Notes under the pieces: generated by a model
Databases searched by the model: none
The model's input: the letters and a program-made list of their open reading frames with translations, nothing else
What the model was told of the DNA's origin: nothing
Translations under genes and position numbers: made by a program
Shown: one piece after another, positions 12,906 to 13,599 of the stretch
Layout: every line of letters begins with the position of its first letter
Position numbering within the stretch: the first letter of the stretch is position 1
Assembly: GCF_001279525.1 (NCBI RefSeq)
Contig: NZ_LGDY01000163.1
Coordinates: 1-13,599 of the forward strand
Length of the DNA stretch: 13,599 nucleotides
Source: Nocardia sp. NRRL S-836
Lineage (GTDB): Bacteria > Actinomycetota > Actinomycetes > Mycobacteriales > Pseudonocardiaceae
Direction: 5' to 3'

Positions 12906-13583
12906 TCAGGTGTGGACGAGGTCGGCGAGCTTGGCGAGCTTGCTGTCGCCGATGCCTTCGACATCGCGGAGCTCGTCGACGGAGGCGAACGGGCCCTTGC
13001 GGGTGCGGTGGTCGACGATGCGCTGGGCGGTGACGGGGCCGACGCCGGGCAGCGAGTCGAGGTCGGTGGCCGAGGCGGTGTTGAGGTTGAGCTTGGTGGG
13101 CTGCACCGCCGCGGGCGGGGGCGGGATGCCGACCGCGATCTGCTCGCCGTCGGTGAGCTTGCGGGCGAGGTTGAGGCCCTGCAGGTCGGTGCCGGGGCGG
13201 ATGCCGCCGGCGAGGCGCAGCGCGTCGGCGACGCGGGCGCCGGAGGTGGCGGTGACGAGGCCGGGGTTGGCGACCTCGCCGATCACGTTCACGACGAGCT
13301 CGGGAGCCGGGGCGCTGGTGCTGACCAGCGCGAGGTCGGGGGCCGGCTCGGCGGCGGGGCGCTGCAGCCACGTAGACAGGCCGATGACCGTGCAGGCGAC
13401 GGCGACGCCCAGAGCGAGCAGGCCGCGGCGGGGCAGGCGGGGCAGGCGCACGCGGCGGCCGTGGCCGTGCTCGGTTGAGTCGGCGGAGTTCGCGTAGACC
13501 AGCGTCGGGTCGGCGCGGACCTTGGCGGCCAGTGCGGCCAGGCGTTCGCCGGGGCTGTCGTTCTGGTGGGGGCGGGGGAGCAT
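12906..13583 (-). CDS. comEA: ComEA family DNA-binding protein
   Basis: This 225-residue protein has a cytoplasmic basic N-terminus, one membrane segment (about 55-73), an SLBB-like domain (about 96-152, VVNVIGEVANPG) and a C-terminal helix-hairpin-helix pair (165-225, LPGVGPVTAQRI and VEGIGDSKLAKL). It is anchored outside the membrane and binds incoming double-stranded DNA for ComEC. The layout and length fit actinobacterial ComEA. The ATG has no Shine-Dalgarno; a -10-like TAAGCT ends 7 nt before it, so the transcript may be leaderless. comEC begins about 260 bp downstream on the same strand. Confidence 0.95.
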   Translation of the reverse strand: MLPRPHQNDSPGERLAALAAKVRADPTLVYANSADSTEHGHGRRVRLPRLPRRGLLALGVAVACTVIGLSTWLQRPAAEPAPDLALVSTSAPAPELVVNVIGEVANPGLVTATSGARVADALRLAGGIRPGTDLQGLNLARKLTDGEQIAVGIPPPPAAVQPTKLNLNTASATDLDSLPGVGPVTAQRIVDHRTRKGPFASVDELRDVEGIGDSKLAKLADLVHT

Positions 13584-13590
13584 GGGGGCG

Positions 13591-13596
13591 AGCTTA
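13591..13596 (-). promoter_or_regulatory. Candidate -10 element for leaderless comEA mRNA
   Basis: TAAGCT on the minus strand lies 7 nt before the comEA ATG, which would place the transcription start on the ATG. The same TA-G-CT plus 7-nt layout occurs before the Nudix gene. The -35 would fall outside the window. Confidence 0.35.
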
Positions 13597-13599
13597 CGG

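Noticed and set aside
10228..13371. 1047-codon minus-strand frame
   Set aside because: Arg/Pro/Gly-rich alternative frame of comEA and comEC, a usual high-GC artefact.

Overview
The window is GC-rich, with strong third-position G/C bias. Its gene set (rpsT, holA, comEC and comEA in close order, an actinobacterial 16S leader motif, probable leaderless starts, and an NB-ARC remnant of the type common in large-genome actinomycetes) points to a chromosomal segment of a filamentous actinomycete. Pseudonocardiales (Lentzea/Saccharothrix-like) is my best guess; this is inference from gene content, not a database match.

Layout. 1-240 (minus) is the promoter and 16S leader region of an rRNA operon that continues off the left edge. 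288-2108 (minus) holds a secreted PL6-type parallel beta-helix polysaccharide lyase and a Nudix hydrolase. 2109-3652 (plus) is a small cassette: a palindromic operator, a membrane SPFH/band-7 protein, a ribbon-helix-helix protein with an AT-hook-like tail, and an AAA ATPase remnant that has lost nearly everything after Walker A. 3774-6032 (plus) encodes a secreted GH3 glycosidase with a LacI-type operator candidate upstream. 6156-6422 is rpsT (ribosomal protein S20), followed by a clear terminator. 6642-6896 (minus) is a truncated N-terminus of an NB-ARC/STAND protein that keeps a RHIM-like amyloid-motif segment. 6947-7915 (minus) is holA.

8005-9390 (plus) is a SAM-I (S-box) riboswitch whose closing P1 helix overlaps the Shine-Dalgarno of thrC (threonine synthase). 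Directly after the thrC stop codon lies a minisatellite: 12 identical 16-bp units, a degenerate stretch, then a 17-bp array. A 13-bp hairpin with a TTCG loop (9789-9818) ends this convergent junction. The right end (minus) is the competence DNA-uptake pair comEA and comEC, with a small ORF between them and a Trp-rich hypothetical gene downstream. The comEC frame has no stop where its conserved part ends and overlaps that hypothetical gene by 275 bp.

Functional reading. The housekeeping core is comEA-comEC-holA-rpsT (DNA uptake, clamp loader, ribosome), split here by the thrC-repeat-hypothetical segment. The left half is accessory: extracellular polysaccharide breakdown (PL6, GH3) and a decaying SPFH/RHH/AAA cassette. 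The best candidates for less-described biology are the translational-type SAM switch on thrC, the SPFH/RHH-AT-hook/AAA cassette with its palindrome, the STAND/RHIM-like remnant, the two-period minisatellite and the comEC overlap.
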